A stretch of DNA of 64,000 bases from Kineococcus rhizosphaerae (GTDB lineage Bacteria > Actinomycetota > Actinomycetes > Actinomycetales > Kineococcaceae). The notes under the pieces are model-generated. The model was not told the DNA's origin and made no database searches. It saw nothing but the letters and a program-made list of their open reading frames with translations. The first letter of the stretch is position 1; each line of letters starts with the position of its first letter. Positions 1-8,344 of the stretch are shown here, in pieces. Made by a program: the position numbers and the translations under genes. The stretch lies in the NCBI RefSeq assembly GCF_003002055.1, contig NZ_PVZF01000006.1, forward strand, positions 186,001 through 250,000, in the 5' to 3' direction.

Positions 1-433
1 CCTCGGCCGCGAAGGCCCCGAGCCCGAGGAACGGCGCGACGGGGGTCCCGTCCGCGGCCCGCACCGACGGCACGGTCCCGTCCGGCAGCCGGTTGTCCAG
101 GGACCGGGTGCCCGAGCACGTCCACGGGCGCCCTCGCGCGCAGTCGGCGCAGCGGCGGCAGGGGGCGAACCACGACAGCACGACGTGGTCGCCCACGGCG
201 ACGTCCCGCACGCCGGCGCCGGTCCCGGTGACGACCCCGGCGCCCTCGTGCCCGAGCACGAGGGGTTCGGTGGCGGGCCAGTCCCCGTCCAGGACGTGCA
301 GGTCGGAGTGGCAGACCCCGGCGGCCTTCACGGCCACCCGGACCAGTCCCGGTCCGAGGTCGTCCGGGGTGGCGATCTCCTCGACGCGCAGTCCGGCGGC
401 CGGGTCGAGGACGGCGGCGGGGACCAGGCTCAC
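1..433 (-). CDS. Zinc-dependent alcohol dehydrogenase, N-terminal part (cut by window edge)
   Basis: Medium-chain dehydrogenase/reductase, an NAD(P)- and zinc-dependent alcohol or aldehyde oxidoreductase. Only the first 144 codons are here; the gene runs leftward off the window. The catalytic-zinc motifs CHSDLH and GHEGAG and the four structural-zinc cysteines (CRRC, then C and C in CADCARGRPWTC) are all present, so the catalytic domain looks intact as far as it goes. The GTG start overlaps the stop of the upstream NCS1 permease gene by 4 bp (GTGA), implying translational coupling and possibly that the permease imports the substrate or precursor. The Rossmann domain is outside the window and the exact substrate cannot be told. 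Confidence 0.85.
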   Translation of the reverse strand, partial: MSLVPAAVLDPAAGLRVEEIATPDDLGPGLVRVAVKAAGVCHSDLHVLDGDWPATEPLVLGHEGAGVVTGTGAGVRDVAVGDHVVLSWFAPCRRCADCARGRPWTCSGTRSLDNRLPDGTVPSVRAADGTPVAPFLGLGAFAAE

Positions 434-1860
434 CGGGCACCGTCGAGCTCGTCGAGGGTCTGCTCGCTGCGGGTGATCGCGGCGCGTTCGCGGCGGTCGT
501 CGATGCTCCGGCTGAGCACGAGGTACAGCACGGCCGGGACGGCCAGGCCGACGAAGGGTGCGAGGTCGACGCCGCCGAGGGCACCGGCGACGGGACCGGA
601 GATCACCCCCTCGACGTGGGCGAAGGGCAGTTCGGCGAGGATCCCGACCCCGTAGGCGATCAGGCCGCGTCGGCCCCAGCGGCCGTACACCCCGTCGGGG
701 TCGAGCAGGTCGGCGATCGCGTAGTGGCTGCGCCGCACGAAGAAGTAGTCGACGAGGTTGACCGCGGTCCAGGGCGCGAGCAGGTAGAGCATGATGAGCA
801 GGGCGTTGTTCACGGCCTCGCTGGCGTCGGACAACCCGACCCCGACGACCGTCCACACGACGGCCAGCGCCAGGATCGCGACGACCCGCACGCTGCGGGT
901 GCGGGGCAGCGTGCGGACGGAGTCGATGCCGGTGACGAGGGACAGCATCCCGCTGTAGGCGTTCAGGCCCATGGTGGCGACGAGGACGAGGACCCCGAGC
1001 ACGGTCAGCAGGGCGCCGAGACCGCCGAACACCTGGTCGCCCGCGGCGTGGATGCCGGCGAGGGCGTCCTCGGCGCCGAGGCGGGTCGCGAACCAGGCGC
1101 CGAGCGGGATGAGCCAGGCCGGGGACGCGGCCGCGCCGACGAACACCGACAGGACGATCCTCACCGGGGAGGTGTCCTCGGGCAGGTAGCGGGAGTAGTC
1201 GGACACGTAGGGCGCGTAGGTGATGTTGTAGCTGGCGGCCACCGTGAACATCACGAGGAAACCGGTCCCGGAGAAACCGCCGGAACCCGTCGCCGTGACG
1301 GTGGGGTGGACGGCGCCGGCCAGCACGCCGACGGTCAGGACCACCCAGAACGGCAGCGAGATCCAGATGAGGACCTTGAAGGCCAGGTGCAGCCAGTCGT
1401 GGCCGAAGATCGCCAGGACGGTGGCGACGACGCTCACCGCGATGCCGACGACGACGGCGTTCCACCCGAAGATGCCCTGCAGGCCGGACCCGATGATGAC
1501 GGTGTCGACGATGTTGAACGCGACGAAGGTGACGAGGGACCCCACGAGGGGCACGAGGACCCCGCGGTAGCCGAACTGGGCGCGGGACTGGATCATCTGC
1601 GGCAACCCGAGCCGGGCCCCCTGGGTGGCGTGGAAGGCCATGAAGAGGGTGCCGAAGAGGATCCCGGCGATGCCGGCGATCGACGTCCACAGCAGCGAGA
1701 GACCGACGGTGGGCCCGATGAGGCCGATCGCGAGGGTGAACGGCTGGAAGTTCCCCATGAACCAGAAGGGGCCCTGCATCCCGACCCGGCCGTGCCGTTC
1801 GGACGTGGGGACCCAGTCGAGGGACCGTGCCTCGACGAGGGTGCTGCTGGTGGGGGGCAT
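430..1860 (-). CDS. NCS1 family nucleobase/cation symporter
   Basis: Integral membrane permease of the nucleobase:cation symporter-1 family (cytosine, purine, allantoin, hydantoin or thiamine uptake). The protein of about 476 residues has around twelve hydrophobic segments and an NCS1-like start (GPFWFMGNFQPFTLAIGLIG) with conserved Trp and Asn residues. I chose the ATG at 1860, not an upstream in-frame start at 1911, because AGGAG lies 6 nt before it. It is translationally coupled to the alcohol dehydrogenase downstream. Substrate is not predictable. A second NCS1 permease sits at 15699-17081. Confidence 0.85.
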   Translation of the reverse strand: MPPTSSTLVEARSLDWVPTSERHGRVGMQGPFWFMGNFQPFTLAIGLIGPTVGLSLLWTSIAGIAGILFGTLFMAFHATQGARLGLPQMIQSRAQFGYRGVLVPLVGSLVTFVAFNIVDTVIIGSGLQGIFGWNAVVVGIAVSVVATVLAIFGHDWLHLAFKVLIWISLPFWVVLTVGVLAGAVHPTVTATGSGGFSGTGFLVMFTVAASYNITYAPYVSDYSRYLPEDTSPVRIVLSVFVGAAASPAWLIPLGAWFATRLGAEDALAGIHAAGDQVFGGLGALLTVLGVLVLVATMGLNAYSGMLSLVTGIDSVRTLPRTRSVRVVAILALAVVWTVVGVGLSDASEAVNNALLIMLYLLAPWTAVNLVDYFFVRRSHYAIADLLDPDGVYGRWGRRGLIAYGVGILAELPFAHVEGVISGPVAGALGGVDLAPFVGLAVPAVLYLVLSRSIDDRRERAAITRSEQTLDELDGAR

Positions 1861-1933
1861 GCTGCACTCCTGTGTGGGTGACCCGGTGCGTTCCTGCGAC
1901 GTGGCGACCACGGTGCCCGAGCCGTCCCACTCC

Positions 1934-1992
1934 GGTCAACGGGTGTTTACCGAAAAGTTCCCGTGTTGACCGGGACGCGCCAGCGGTAGCCT
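1934..1992. promoter_or_regulatory. Divergent promoter region with inverted repeat GGTCAAC..GTTGACC
   Basis: The intergenic region between the NCS1 permease (minus) and the SnoaL-like gene (plus) holds GGTCAAC at 1934-1940 and GTTGACC at 1965-1971, perfect 7-bp arms 24 bp apart. The right arm contains a -35-like TTGACC; a -10-like TAGCCT follows at 1987-1992 (15-bp spacer, shorter than the ideal 17). The left arm reads TTGACC on the minus strand, so each arm may serve one divergent promoter. It may bind the XRE-cupin regulator encoded just downstream. This assignment is an inference. Confidence 0.4.
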
Positions 1993-2027
1993 CCCGGGAC
2001 AGTCACCGCCGACGGGAGGAACCACCG

Positions 2028-2438
2028 ATGACCGCCACCGACGGGGCACCGGAGCCCACGGACGCCCTCGACGCCGCCGCCGACGCGCTCGTGCGGGCGT
2101 TCGCGACGGGCGACCTCGACGCGTACTTCGCCTCCTTCGCCCCCGACGCCACGTTCGTCTTCCCCGACACCGGCCACGTCCTGGCGTCCACGCAGGAGTA
2201 CCGCGACCTGTGGGCCGCGTGGGTCGCCGACGGCGGGTTCGAGGTCGTGTCCTGCGTCGGCACGGACCGGTCGTGGCAGCTGCTCGGGGACAGCGCCGTC
2301 ATGGTCCACCGCGTCGCGACCCGCTCCCGCGCGGGCGGGCGGGTCCGCGACAGCGACGAGCGGGAGACGATCGTCTTCGCCCGCCGCGACGGCGCGTGGC
2401 TCGCCGTCCACGAGCACCTCTCGACGGTGACCCCGTGA
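2028..2438 (+). CDS. SnoaL/DUF4440-like NTF2-fold protein
   Basis: Small (136 aa) protein of the NTF2-like superfamily (SnoaL, ketosteroid isomerase or DUF4440 type). The pattern is typical: an N-terminal helix (ALVRAFATGDLDAYFASF), then DATFVFPDTGHV, and a C-terminal sheet ending in DGAWLAVHEHLS. Members either catalyse isomerase/cyclase reactions or bind small ligands; no specific substrate is evident. The start at 2028 is preceded by GGGAGGA. Its stop overlaps the GTG of the XRE-cupin gene (GTGA), so the two are made together, and the regulator may respond to the pathway in which this protein works. Confidence 0.8.
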   Translation: MTATDGAPEPTDALDAAADALVRAFATGDLDAYFASFAPDATFVFPDTGHVLASTQEYRDLWAAWVADGGFEVVSCVGTDRSWQLLGDSAVMVHRVATRSRAGGRVRDSDERETIVFARRDGAWLAVHEHLSTVTP

Positions 2439-3067
2439 CCCACCCCGTCCCGGCCGCCGGCCCGGAGGGGTCCCCCGCGATCGGCGGGCGCCTGCGCGCG
2501 GCCCGCACCGCGCGGCGGATGAGCATCGAGGAGGTCGCCACCGCCGCCGGGGTCACCAAGGGTTTCCTGTCCCGCCTCGAACGCGACCGGGCGGGCGTCT
2601 CGGTCGCGGCCCTCGTCCGGATCTGCGGCGTGCTCGACCTGGCCGTCGGCAGCCTGTTCGAACCCGCTCCGGCGGGTGAGGTGCTGCGGGCCGCCGACTA
2701 CCCCCCGATCTCGTTCGGCGGTCACGGTCTGCGGGAGTTCCTGCTCACCCCGCGCGGGGAGCAGCGGCTGGCCACGATCCTCAGCGAGATCGAACCCGGC
2801 GGCGGCGGTGGGGCCGAGGCCTACGCCCTGCCCGCCGACGTCGAGTTCTGCCTCGTCCTGGCCGGCGGCGTCGAACTCACGTTCCCCGGCGGGCCCGCTC
2901 CCGTGGTCCTCGAGGCCGGGGACGCCCTGACCTTCGACCCGGGCGAACCGCACACCTTCACCGCCGGGCCCGACGGGGCCCGTGTCCTGTGGGTCATCGC
3001 CCCGGGCCTGCTCGCCGCCCGCTCCTCCGACGCCCAGGTCGTGCTCGTGCGCGACGAGGACGCCTGA
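2435..3067 (+). CDS. XRE-family transcriptional regulator with cupin sensor
   Basis: Transcription factor of 210 aa. An N-terminal XRE helix-turn-helix (about residues 14-68; LRAARTARRMSIEEVATAAG then VTKGFLSRLERDRAG) is followed by a C-terminal cupin_2 domain (about 130-190) with the GEPHTF cupin motif. This family couples small-molecule or metal sensing by the cupin to DNA binding. The GTG start overlaps the preceding stop by 4 bp. A likely target is the divergent promoter region at 1934-1992 controlling its own operon and the permease. A second XRE-cupin regulator occurs at 60810. Confidence 0.88.
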   Translation: MTHPVPAAGPEGSPAIGGRLRAARTARRMSIEEVATAAGVTKGFLSRLERDRAGVSVAALVRICGVLDLAVGSLFEPAPAGEVLRAADYPPISFGGHGLREFLLTPRGEQRLATILSEIEPGGGGGAEAYALPADVEFCLVLAGGVELTFPGGPAPVVLEAGDALTFDPGEPHTFTAGPDGARVLWVIAPGLLAARSSDAQVVLVRDEDA

Positions 3068-3076
3068 GCGGGACCC

Positions 3077-3889
3077 TCAGGCGACCCGCACGACGGCACC
3101 GGCCGACCCCGGCAGGGCCGGGAACCGTTCCAGCACCTCGGGGTCGTGGCCCGGCAGGAACCCGGGCCCGCCCTCGCCCAGCTCGCGCACGCGGTCGTAG
3201 GCCGTGTGGACGAGCCCGGTGGTGTGCCGCAGCGGCCCGGGGCGGTCGGTCTCGAGGTTCTCGTAGAAGTGGCTGGCGTCGGAGGCGACGACGACGGGAC
3301 CGGCGGCCGTCACCACCCGCACGACCTGCGTACCGGCCGTGTGGCCGCCGACGAGGTGGACGCTGAGCCCGTCGGCCAGCTCGGCGTCGCCGTCCAGGAC
3401 GGCGCCCCGGCCGGCGGCCGTCGCCGCGACGACGTGCGCGGTGTCCGCCGCCTCGTGCAGCCAGTGCTCACGCCGGATCCGCCGGGCGATCGGCCCGGTC
3501 CAGTAGTCGAGCTCGGCGCGCTGGACGACGAAGCCCGCGCGGGGCAGGTCCCGCACGCACCCGGCGTGGTCGTAGTGCAGGTGCGTCAGGACGCACCGGT
3601 CGACGTCCCCGGCCGACAGCCCCACGTCGCCCAGGAGCGCGACGGGCGAACCCCGGTAGCGCAGCCCGGCCACCCCCGCGGCCCGCTCCGGGCCGATCCC
3701 GGTGTCCACCAGGACGACCTCGTCGGTCCCGACGAGCAACCAGGCGAAGTACGCCGTCGGGTGCGGTTCCCCGGCGTGCTCGTCGTGGTCGCCGAAGTGC
3801 TGACCGCGCACACCGTCCCGGTCGGCGTAGTGCACGAGGCTCACCGTCCACCGCCCCGGCACCGCCGGGCGCAGGCCGGCGAGCGTCAC
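3077..3889 (-). CDS. MBL-fold hydrolase, AHL-lactonase-like
   Basis: Metallo-beta-lactamase-fold hydrolase of 270 aa, closest in pattern to N-acyl-homoserine lactone or gamma-butyrolactone lactonases (AiiA/AttM/BlcC group). The dinuclear zinc motif HLHYDH is followed by VGGHTAGTQ and a metal-bridging Asp in VVASDASHF. It would hydrolyse a lactone or similar ester in the cytoplasm. The GTG start overlaps the stop of the upstream transporter gene by 4 bp, so it probably acts on the imported compound; a sugar or cyclitol lactone is as likely as a signal molecule. Substrate identity is inferred only from family. Confidence 0.8.
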   Translation of the reverse strand: MTLAGLRPAVPGRWTVSLVHYADRDGVRGQHFGDHDEHAGEPHPTAYFAWLLVGTDEVVLVDTGIGPERAAGVAGLRYRGSPVALLGDVGLSAGDVDRCVLTHLHYDHAGCVRDLPRAGFVVQRAELDYWTGPIARRIRREHWLHEAADTAHVVAATAAGRGAVLDGDAELADGLSVHLVGGHTAGTQVVRVVTAAGPVVVASDASHFYENLETDRPGPLRHTTGLVHTAYDRVRELGEGGPGFLPGHDPEVLERFPALPGSAGAVVRVA

Positions 3890-5205
3890 ACCCGGCTCCC
3901 GTGCTCGTGCTCCACCGCACGGGGCGCGCCGAGCTCGGCGGTCGGCACCCGGAACGTCTCGCGGCCCGTGAGCACCGCGACGACGTTCACGAGGCAGAAC
4001 CCGGCGACGACGAGGGCGGTCCCGCGCCAGGCGTCGACGCCGCCACCGGCCACCGCACCGGCGATGCTCGGGGCGAACCCCGCGATGGCGAACCCGATCT
4101 GCGTGCCGACCGCGGTGCCCGACAGGCGGACCCGGGCGGGGAACATCTCACCGTAGAACGCCGGCCAGGTCCCGCTCGTGGCGCTGTGCACGACGCCGAA
4201 CACGACCAGGCCCACGAGGAAGATCAGCGGCCACTGCCCCGTCGAGATCGACCACAGGTACAGCGGCATGAGCACGGCGCAGCCGAGGCTGCCGGCGATG
4301 AACACGGGTTTGCGACCGACGCGGTCGGACAGTCTGCCCCACAACGGGATCGACACCACGGCCAGGACGTTGGCCAGCACCCCCACCCACAGCATCGGCG
4401 CCCGTTCGAGCCCGACGGTGTTCACGGCGTAGGAGAGCGCGTAGACGGTGAAGATGGTGCTCACGGAGGCGATGACGGCCGCGAGCACGACCCGCAGGAC
4501 GGAGCGCCAGTGCCCGCTGAGGAGTTCGACGAGCGGCAGCCGGACCACCTCGGCGCGCGCGACCTCGCGCTCGAAGACGGGGGTCTCCTCCAGCGTGCGG
4601 CGGATGAGGAACGCTGCGACGACCACGACGGAGCTCAGCCAGAACGGCAGCCGCCAGCCCCAGCTCAGCAGCCGCTCCTCGGGCATGGCCGCGACGGGCA
4701 GGAAGACGGCCGTGGCGAGGATCTGCCCGGCCTGCGTGCCGCCGAGGGTGAAGCTGGTGAAGAACGCGCGCCGGCCGTCCGGGGCGTGCTCGAGGGTCAT
4801 GGCGTTCGCCCCGGCCTGCTCACCGCCGGCCGAGAAACCCTGCGCCAGCCGCAGCACGACGAGCAGCACGGGGGCGACGACCCCCGCCGTCGCGTAGGAC
4901 GGCAGGCAGCCCACGAGGAACGTGGACAGCCCCATGAGCAGGACGGTCGCGACGAGCACCTTCTTGCGCCCGAGGCGGTCCCCGACGTGACCCAGCACGA
5001 GGGCCCCGACGGGCCGGGCAAGGTACCCCACGCCGAACGTCGTCAGGGCCAGCAGCGTGCCCGCGGCAGGGTTGGAGTCGGGGAAGAACACCTTGCCGAA
5101 CACGAGCGCCGCGGCCGTGCCGTAGATGAAGAAGTCGTAGTACTCCAGCGCGGAGCCGATCCAGCCGGCCAGCGCCGCCTTGCGGGGGTTGGGTCGATGA
5201 CTCAC
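3886..5205 (-). CDS. MFS transporter, metabolite:H+ symporter (ShiA/KgtP-like) family
   Basis: Twelve-helix major facilitator of the MHS family, whose members carry shikimate (ShiA), 2-oxoglutarate (KgtP) or proline/betaine. Seen are WIGSALEYYDFFIYG at the first helix, the loop 2-3 motif GHVGDRLGRKK, RLAQGFSAGGE in helix 4, and GRLSDRVGRKP in the middle loop, all typical of MHS proteins. I start it at GTG 5205 because AAGGAG lies just upstream; an in-frame ATG at 5250 has no ribosome site. The nearby shikimate dehydrogenase and protocatechuate genes make shikimate or quinate attractive cargo, but that is inference. Confidence 0.85.
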   Translation of the reverse strand: MSHRPNPRKAALAGWIGSALEYYDFFIYGTAAALVFGKVFFPDSNPAAGTLLALTTFGVGYLARPVGALVLGHVGDRLGRKKVLVATVLLMGLSTFLVGCLPSYATAGVVAPVLLVVLRLAQGFSAGGEQAGANAMTLEHAPDGRRAFFTSFTLGGTQAGQILATAVFLPVAAMPEERLLSWGWRLPFWLSSVVVVAAFLIRRTLEETPVFEREVARAEVVRLPLVELLSGHWRSVLRVVLAAVIASVSTIFTVYALSYAVNTVGLERAPMLWVGVLANVLAVVSIPLWGRLSDRVGRKPVFIAGSLGCAVLMPLYLWSISTGQWPLIFLVGLVVFGVVHSATSGTWPAFYGEMFPARVRLSGTAVGTQIGFAIAGFAPSIAGAVAGGGVDAWRGTALVVAGFCLVNVVAVLTGRETFRVPTAELGAPRAVEHEHGSRV

Positions 5206-5265
5206 GTGTGCTCCTTCGCGTGCACCGTCGCAGGCAGGGGCCGGACGCACCGGGGTGATCGCAAT

Positions 5266-5283
5266 GTACGAACCAGTACGTTC
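5266..5283. promoter_or_regulatory. Candidate TetR operator upstream of the MHS transporter
   Basis: About 60 bp upstream of the transporter start is GAAC-N6-GTTC (5270-5283) overlapping GTAC-N6-GTAC (5266-5279). The core AACCAGT is repeated at 6059-6065 in front of aroE, on the other side of the tetR gene. Sharing a core across both flanks of a regulator is what a common operator would look like, but the arms are short. Confidence 0.35.
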
Positions 5284-5350
5284 TGAGGGTGGGCCGTGGC
5301 GCCAGCCGTGTCAAGGCCGGTCCCGGGCGGGCCCGGGGTCAGCGGGGTGC

Positions 5351-5977
5351 TCAGCGGACAGTGAGGAGGGCGACCACCATGTCGCCCAGCAGCCGGCGGT
5401 CGTGCTCGCGCCGGGAGGGGTCCAGGGTGTCGCGGCCGAACAGCGCGTCGAACGTGTGCCGGTTCGCGGTGCGGAACACGCACTGCGCGCTGATGGCCTG
5501 GTGGACGTCGAGGGCCGAGACGTCCGCCCGGAACAACCCCTGCGCCCGCCCCCGGGCCAGGATGGTCTCCAGGACCTGCAGCCGGTTGCTGGTCAGCCCC
5601 GCCACGTTCGTCCGGCGCAGGAACTGCGCCCGGTGGATGTTCTCGATGCTCACCAGCCGGATGAACTCCGGGTGCGCCTCGTGGTGGTCGAACGTCAGCT
5701 CCGCCAGGCGGCGCAGCGCGTCCACGGGCTCCAGGTGGTCGACGTCGAGTTCCTGCTCCAGGTCGCGGATGCGGCTGTACGCGTTCTCGAGGACCGCCAC
5801 GTACAGCCCTTCCTTGCTGCCGAAGTAGTAGTAGATCATCCGCTTCGTGGTGCGCGTGCTCGCCGCGATCTCGTCGACCCGGGCCCCGGCGAAACCCTGC
5901 TCGGAGAACTCCCGGGTCGCCACGTCGAGGATCTCGGCCCGGGTGCGGCCCGGGTCGCGCGTGCGGACGACCGTCAT
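5351..5977 (-). CDS. TetR family transcriptional regulator
   Basis: One-component repressor of 208 aa. The N-terminal helix-turn-helix spans about residues 10-56 (REFSEQGFAGARVDEIAAST then KRMIYYYFGSKEGLY); the rest is a helical ligand-binding domain with WHG-like C-terminal helices. Start at ATG 5977: a TAGGGT box ends 7 nt before it and there is no ribosome-binding site, fitting a leaderless message. Long open frame upstream of this ATG is antisense to aroE and was discarded. It lies between the MHS transporter and the divergently read aroE and probably controls one or both. Confidence 0.9.
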   Translation of the reverse strand: MTVVRTRDPGRTRAEILDVATREFSEQGFAGARVDEIAASTRTTKRMIYYYFGSKEGLYVAVLENAYSRIRDLEQELDVDHLEPVDALRRLAELTFDHHEAHPEFIRLVSIENIHRAQFLRRTNVAGLTSNRLQVLETILARGRAQGLFRADVSALDVHQAISAQCVFRTANRHTFDALFGRDTLDPSRREHDRRLLGDMVVALLTVR

Positions 5978-5984
5978 GCCCGGA

Positions 5985-5990
5985 ACCCTA
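5985..5990 (-). promoter_or_regulatory. -10 box of leaderless tetR promoter
   Basis: TAGGGT on the minus strand followed by 7 nt and the ATG at 5977; no Shine-Dalgarno sequence. This is the TANNNT spacing known for leaderless actinobacterial transcripts. Confidence 0.55.
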
Positions 5991-6056
5991 ACGACCGCCC
6001 CCGCGCACGCGGACCGGGCTCTGGCGCGCGGCCCGCCGGTGTGTTCTCCTGTCCAG

Positions 6057-6071
6057 GTAACCAGTTGGTAC
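6057..6071. promoter_or_regulatory. Candidate TetR operator upstream of aroE
   Basis: GTAACCAGTTGGTAC is an imperfect palindrome 24 bp before the aroE start. It shares AACCAGT with the site at 5266-5283 in front of the transporter. Likely bound by the adjacent TetR protein; weak on sequence alone. Confidence 0.35.
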
Positions 6072-6094
6072 AAAGCTGAGAACTGGAGGGCCCC

Positions 6095-6940
6095 GTGGTC
6101 CCCTCGCCCCGGTCCTGGCTGGTGGGTCTCGTCGGCACGGGCATCGGCCCCTCCCTGAGCCCCGCGCTGCACGAGCACGAGGCCGACGCCCTGGGCCTGC
6201 GCTACCTCTACCGCCGGCTCGACCTCGACGACCTCGGGCTGCCCGCCGAGCGGGTCGGGGACGTGCTGCGCGCCGCCCGGCTCGCCGGCTACGACGGGCT
6301 CAACGTCACCCACCCGGCCAAGCAGCTCGTCGTGGCCCACCTCGACGACCTCAGCGCCGACGCCCGGGCCCTGGGGGCCGTGAACACCGTCGTGCTGCGC
6401 GCGGGCCGTGCCGTCGGGCACAACACCGACTGGTCCGGCTTCGCCCGGTCCTTCGAGCGCGGCCTGCCGGACGCCGAGCGTGGGCTCGTCGTGCTCGTGG
6501 GGGCCGGCGGCGCCGGGTCGGCCGTCGCCCACGCCCTGCTGACCCTCGGCGTGCGCGACCTCGTCGTCGTCGACGCCGACGCCGGCCGGGCGCGGGACCT
6601 GGCCGCGGCCCGCGGCGGCGGCACCCGCGCCGCGACGCTCGCGGACCTGCCCGACCTGCTCGCCCGCGCCGACGGCGTCGTGAACAGCACCCCCGTCGGC
6701 ATGGCCGCCCACCCCGGCGCGTCGTTCGACGTGCGGCTCCTGCCCCGCCGGGCGTGGGTCGCCGACGTCGTCTACCGCCCCCTGGAGACCGAACTGGTGC
6801 ACCGGGCGCGCGCCGCGGGGCACCGGGTGCTCGACGGCGGCGGCATGGCGGTGTTCCAGGCCGTGGAGTCGTTCCGGTTGTTCACCGGTGCGAGTCCCGA
6901 CGCCGACCGCGTGCTCGCGCACTTCGCCGAGCTCGTCTGA
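6095..6940 (+). CDS. aroE: Shikimate/quinate 5-dehydrogenase (AroE family)
   Basis: NAD(P)-dependent dehydrogenase interconverting 3-dehydroshikimate and shikimate, or dehydroquinate and quinate. The 281-aa protein has the substrate domain with GIGPSLSP, the catalytic Lys in NVTHPAKQ and Asp in HNTDWSGF, then the Rossmann loop GAGGAGSA and the C-terminal DGGGMAVFQAVESF. GTG start at 6095 follows CTGGAGGG. Its place between a TetR gene, a ShiA-type transporter and the pob/pca genes suggests a catabolic paralogue (QsuD/QuiA role) feeding protocatechuate, not the biosynthetic AroE. No dehydroshikimate dehydratase or dehydroquinase is in the window. Confidence 0.9.
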   Translation: MVPSPRSWLVGLVGTGIGPSLSPALHEHEADALGLRYLYRRLDLDDLGLPAERVGDVLRAARLAGYDGLNVTHPAKQLVVAHLDDLSADARALGAVNTVVLRAGRAVGHNTDWSGFARSFERGLPDAERGLVVLVGAGGAGSAVAHALLTLGVRDLVVVDADAGRARDLAAARGGGTRAATLADLPDLLARADGVVNSTPVGMAAHPGASFDVRLLPRRAWVADVVYRPLETELVHRARAAGHRVLDGGGMAVFQAVESFRLFTGASPDADRVLAHFAELV

Positions 6941-7011
6941 GCCCGACCCGGGAGCCTCGCCGGGGTAGCCTGCGCGCACCCGTCACGCCGACGTCCACCG
7001 AGGAGCTCCCC

Positions 7012-7557
7012 GTGGCCCGCGCCCTGCTCGTCATCGACATCCAGCTCGACTACTTCCCCGGCGGGGCGTACCCGCTGGTGGCCCCCGAGGCCGCCGCGAC
7101 GGCGGCCGGCCGGGTCCTGGAGGCCGCCCGGTCCGAGGGCTGGCTCGTCGTGCACGTGCAGCACCACAGCGTCGACGGGACCCCGTTCCTCGTCCCGGGC
7201 ACCGAGGGCGCGCAGATCCACCCGGCCGTGGCGCCGGCCGACGACGAGCTCGTGGTCACGAAGCACGCCCCGAACTCCTTCCTGGAGACGGGGTTGCAGG
7301 AGACGCTGAGCGGCGCGGGGGTCGACGACCTGGTCGTGGCCGGGATGATGACGAGCATGTGCGTCGACTCCACGGTCCGCAGCGCCGCCGAGCGCGGGTT
7401 CACCGTCACGGTCGTGGCGGACGCGTGCGCCGCACCGGACCTGACGCTCGGGGCGAGCACCGTCCCCGGGCCCCAGGTGCACGCGGCGTTCCTCGCGGCC
7501 CTGGGCGGCGGTTTCGCCACCGTCACCGACTCCGAGGCGCTGCTCGCCGCGCGCTGA
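7012..7557 (+). CDS. Isochorismatase-family cysteine hydrolase
   Basis: Cysteine hydrolase of 181 aa in the isochorismatase/nicotinamidase superfamily. Seen are the N-terminal Asp (LLVIDIQLDYF), a central Lys (VVTKHAPNSF) and the nucleophile Cys in MTSMCVDSTVRSA, the expected Asp-Lys-Cys triad. Such enzymes hydrolyse amides, carbamates or vinyl ethers. GTG at 7012 follows GAGGAGC by a short spacer. It lies 71 bp after aroE on the same strand and may be co-transcribed. The substrate cannot be read from sequence. Confidence 0.85.
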   Translation: MARALLVIDIQLDYFPGGAYPLVAPEAAATAAGRVLEAARSEGWLVVHVQHHSVDGTPFLVPGTEGAQIHPAVAPADDELVVTKHAPNSFLETGLQETLSGAGVDDLVVAGMMTSMCVDSTVRSAAERGFTVTVVADACAAPDLTLGASTVPGPQVHAAFLAALGGGFATVTDSEALLAAR

Positions 7558-7582
7558 CCGGCTGCGCGTCCGGCAGGGCGGT

Positions 7583-8332
7583 TCAGCCGCGCAGCTCCCG
7601 CGCTATCCCGGCCGCCGCGACGGTCAGCGCCGCCACGAGCCGCGGACGGTCGCGGCGCAGGGACACCACGACCAGCCCGAGCGCCGCCACGACCTCCCCG
7701 CCCGGGCCCGGCACGGGCACCGCGACGGAGGCGTTGCCCACGTCCATCTCGCCGTTCGTGCTGGCGTACCCCTCGCGGCGGACCTGGGCGAGCTGACGGC
7801 CCAGGACGGCCGGGGACGTGATGCTGTACGGGGTCACCCGGCGCAGTTCGCGCATGACCTGCCGCTGCACCTCGACGGGGGCGTGGGCGAGCAGCACCTT
7901 GCCGACCCCCGTGGTGTGCAGCGGGAGCCGGCCCCCGACCCGGCTCACCACCGGCACCGACGCCGAGCCCTGCAGCCGGTCCACGTAGAGGACGCGGTCC
8001 CCGTCGCGCTGGGCGAGGTGGACCGTCGCCCGGGTCGCCGCCTGCAGGTCCTGCAGGAAGGGGGCCGCGACGTCGCGCAGGTCCGTCTGCACGGGCGCCA
8101 GCAGCCCGAGGTCCCAGGCGCCGCGCCCCACGACGTAGGACCCGTCGGCCCTGCGCTGCAGGAACCCGCGCTCGACGAGGCGGCGCACGATGCGCAGCGT
8201 CGTGGGCGGCGTCAGGCCGGTGCGGGCGGCCAGGTCGGCCAGCCGCAGCACCCGGTGCTCGGGGTCGAAGGCGGCGAGCACGTCGACCGTGCGGTCCACG
8301 AGCGAGGCGCCCGGGGCGCAACGACCGGCCAT
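7583..8332 (-). CDS. IclR family regulator of 4-hydroxybenzoate/protocatechuate catabolism (PobR/PcaR-like)
   Basis: IclR-type regulator of 249 aa with an N-terminal winged helix (about residues 22-62, LADLAARTGLTPPTTLRIVRRL) and a GAF-like effector domain (about 80-245, with LPLHTTGVGKVLLAHAP and GEMDVGNASVAVPV). It is divergent from pobA; a near-perfect palindrome sits between the two promoters. IclR proteins PobR, PcaR and PcaU control exactly these genes in other bacteria and sense 4-hydroxybenzoate, protocatechuate or 3-oxoadipate. Start ATG 8332 has a TAAGGT box 6 nt upstream and no ribosome-binding site. Confidence 0.9.
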   Translation of the reverse strand: MAGRCAPGASLVDRTVDVLAAFDPEHRVLRLADLAARTGLTPPTTLRIVRRLVERGFLQRRADGSYVVGRGAWDLGLLAPVQTDLRDVAAPFLQDLQAATRATVHLAQRDGDRVLYVDRLQGSASVPVVSRVGGRLPLHTTGVGKVLLAHAPVEVQRQVMRELRRVTPYSITSPAVLGRQLAQVRREGYASTNGEMDVGNASVAVPVPGPGGEVVAALGLVVVSLRRDRPRLVAALTVAAAGIARELRG

Positions 8333-8338
8333 GTCCCC

Positions 8339-8344
8339 ACCTTA
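8339..8344 (-). promoter_or_regulatory. -10 box of leaderless iclR promoter
   Basis: TAAGGT on the minus strand, 6 nt from the ATG at 8332, directly abutting the palindrome at 8345-8359. IclR binding there would be expected to repress its own gene. Confidence 0.55.

Noticed and set aside
616-1881. 421-aa open frame on the plus strand over the NCS1 gene, and many similar long frames
   Set aside because: Very high GC makes antisense frames open. Their composition (runs of Gly, Arg, Asp, Pro, His) and lack of start signals mark them as shadows of the real genes.
3077-3889. Dedicated quorum-quenching lactonase
   Set aside because: The zinc motifs fit, but coupling to a metabolite transporter makes a catabolic lactone more likely; no luxI-type gene is near.
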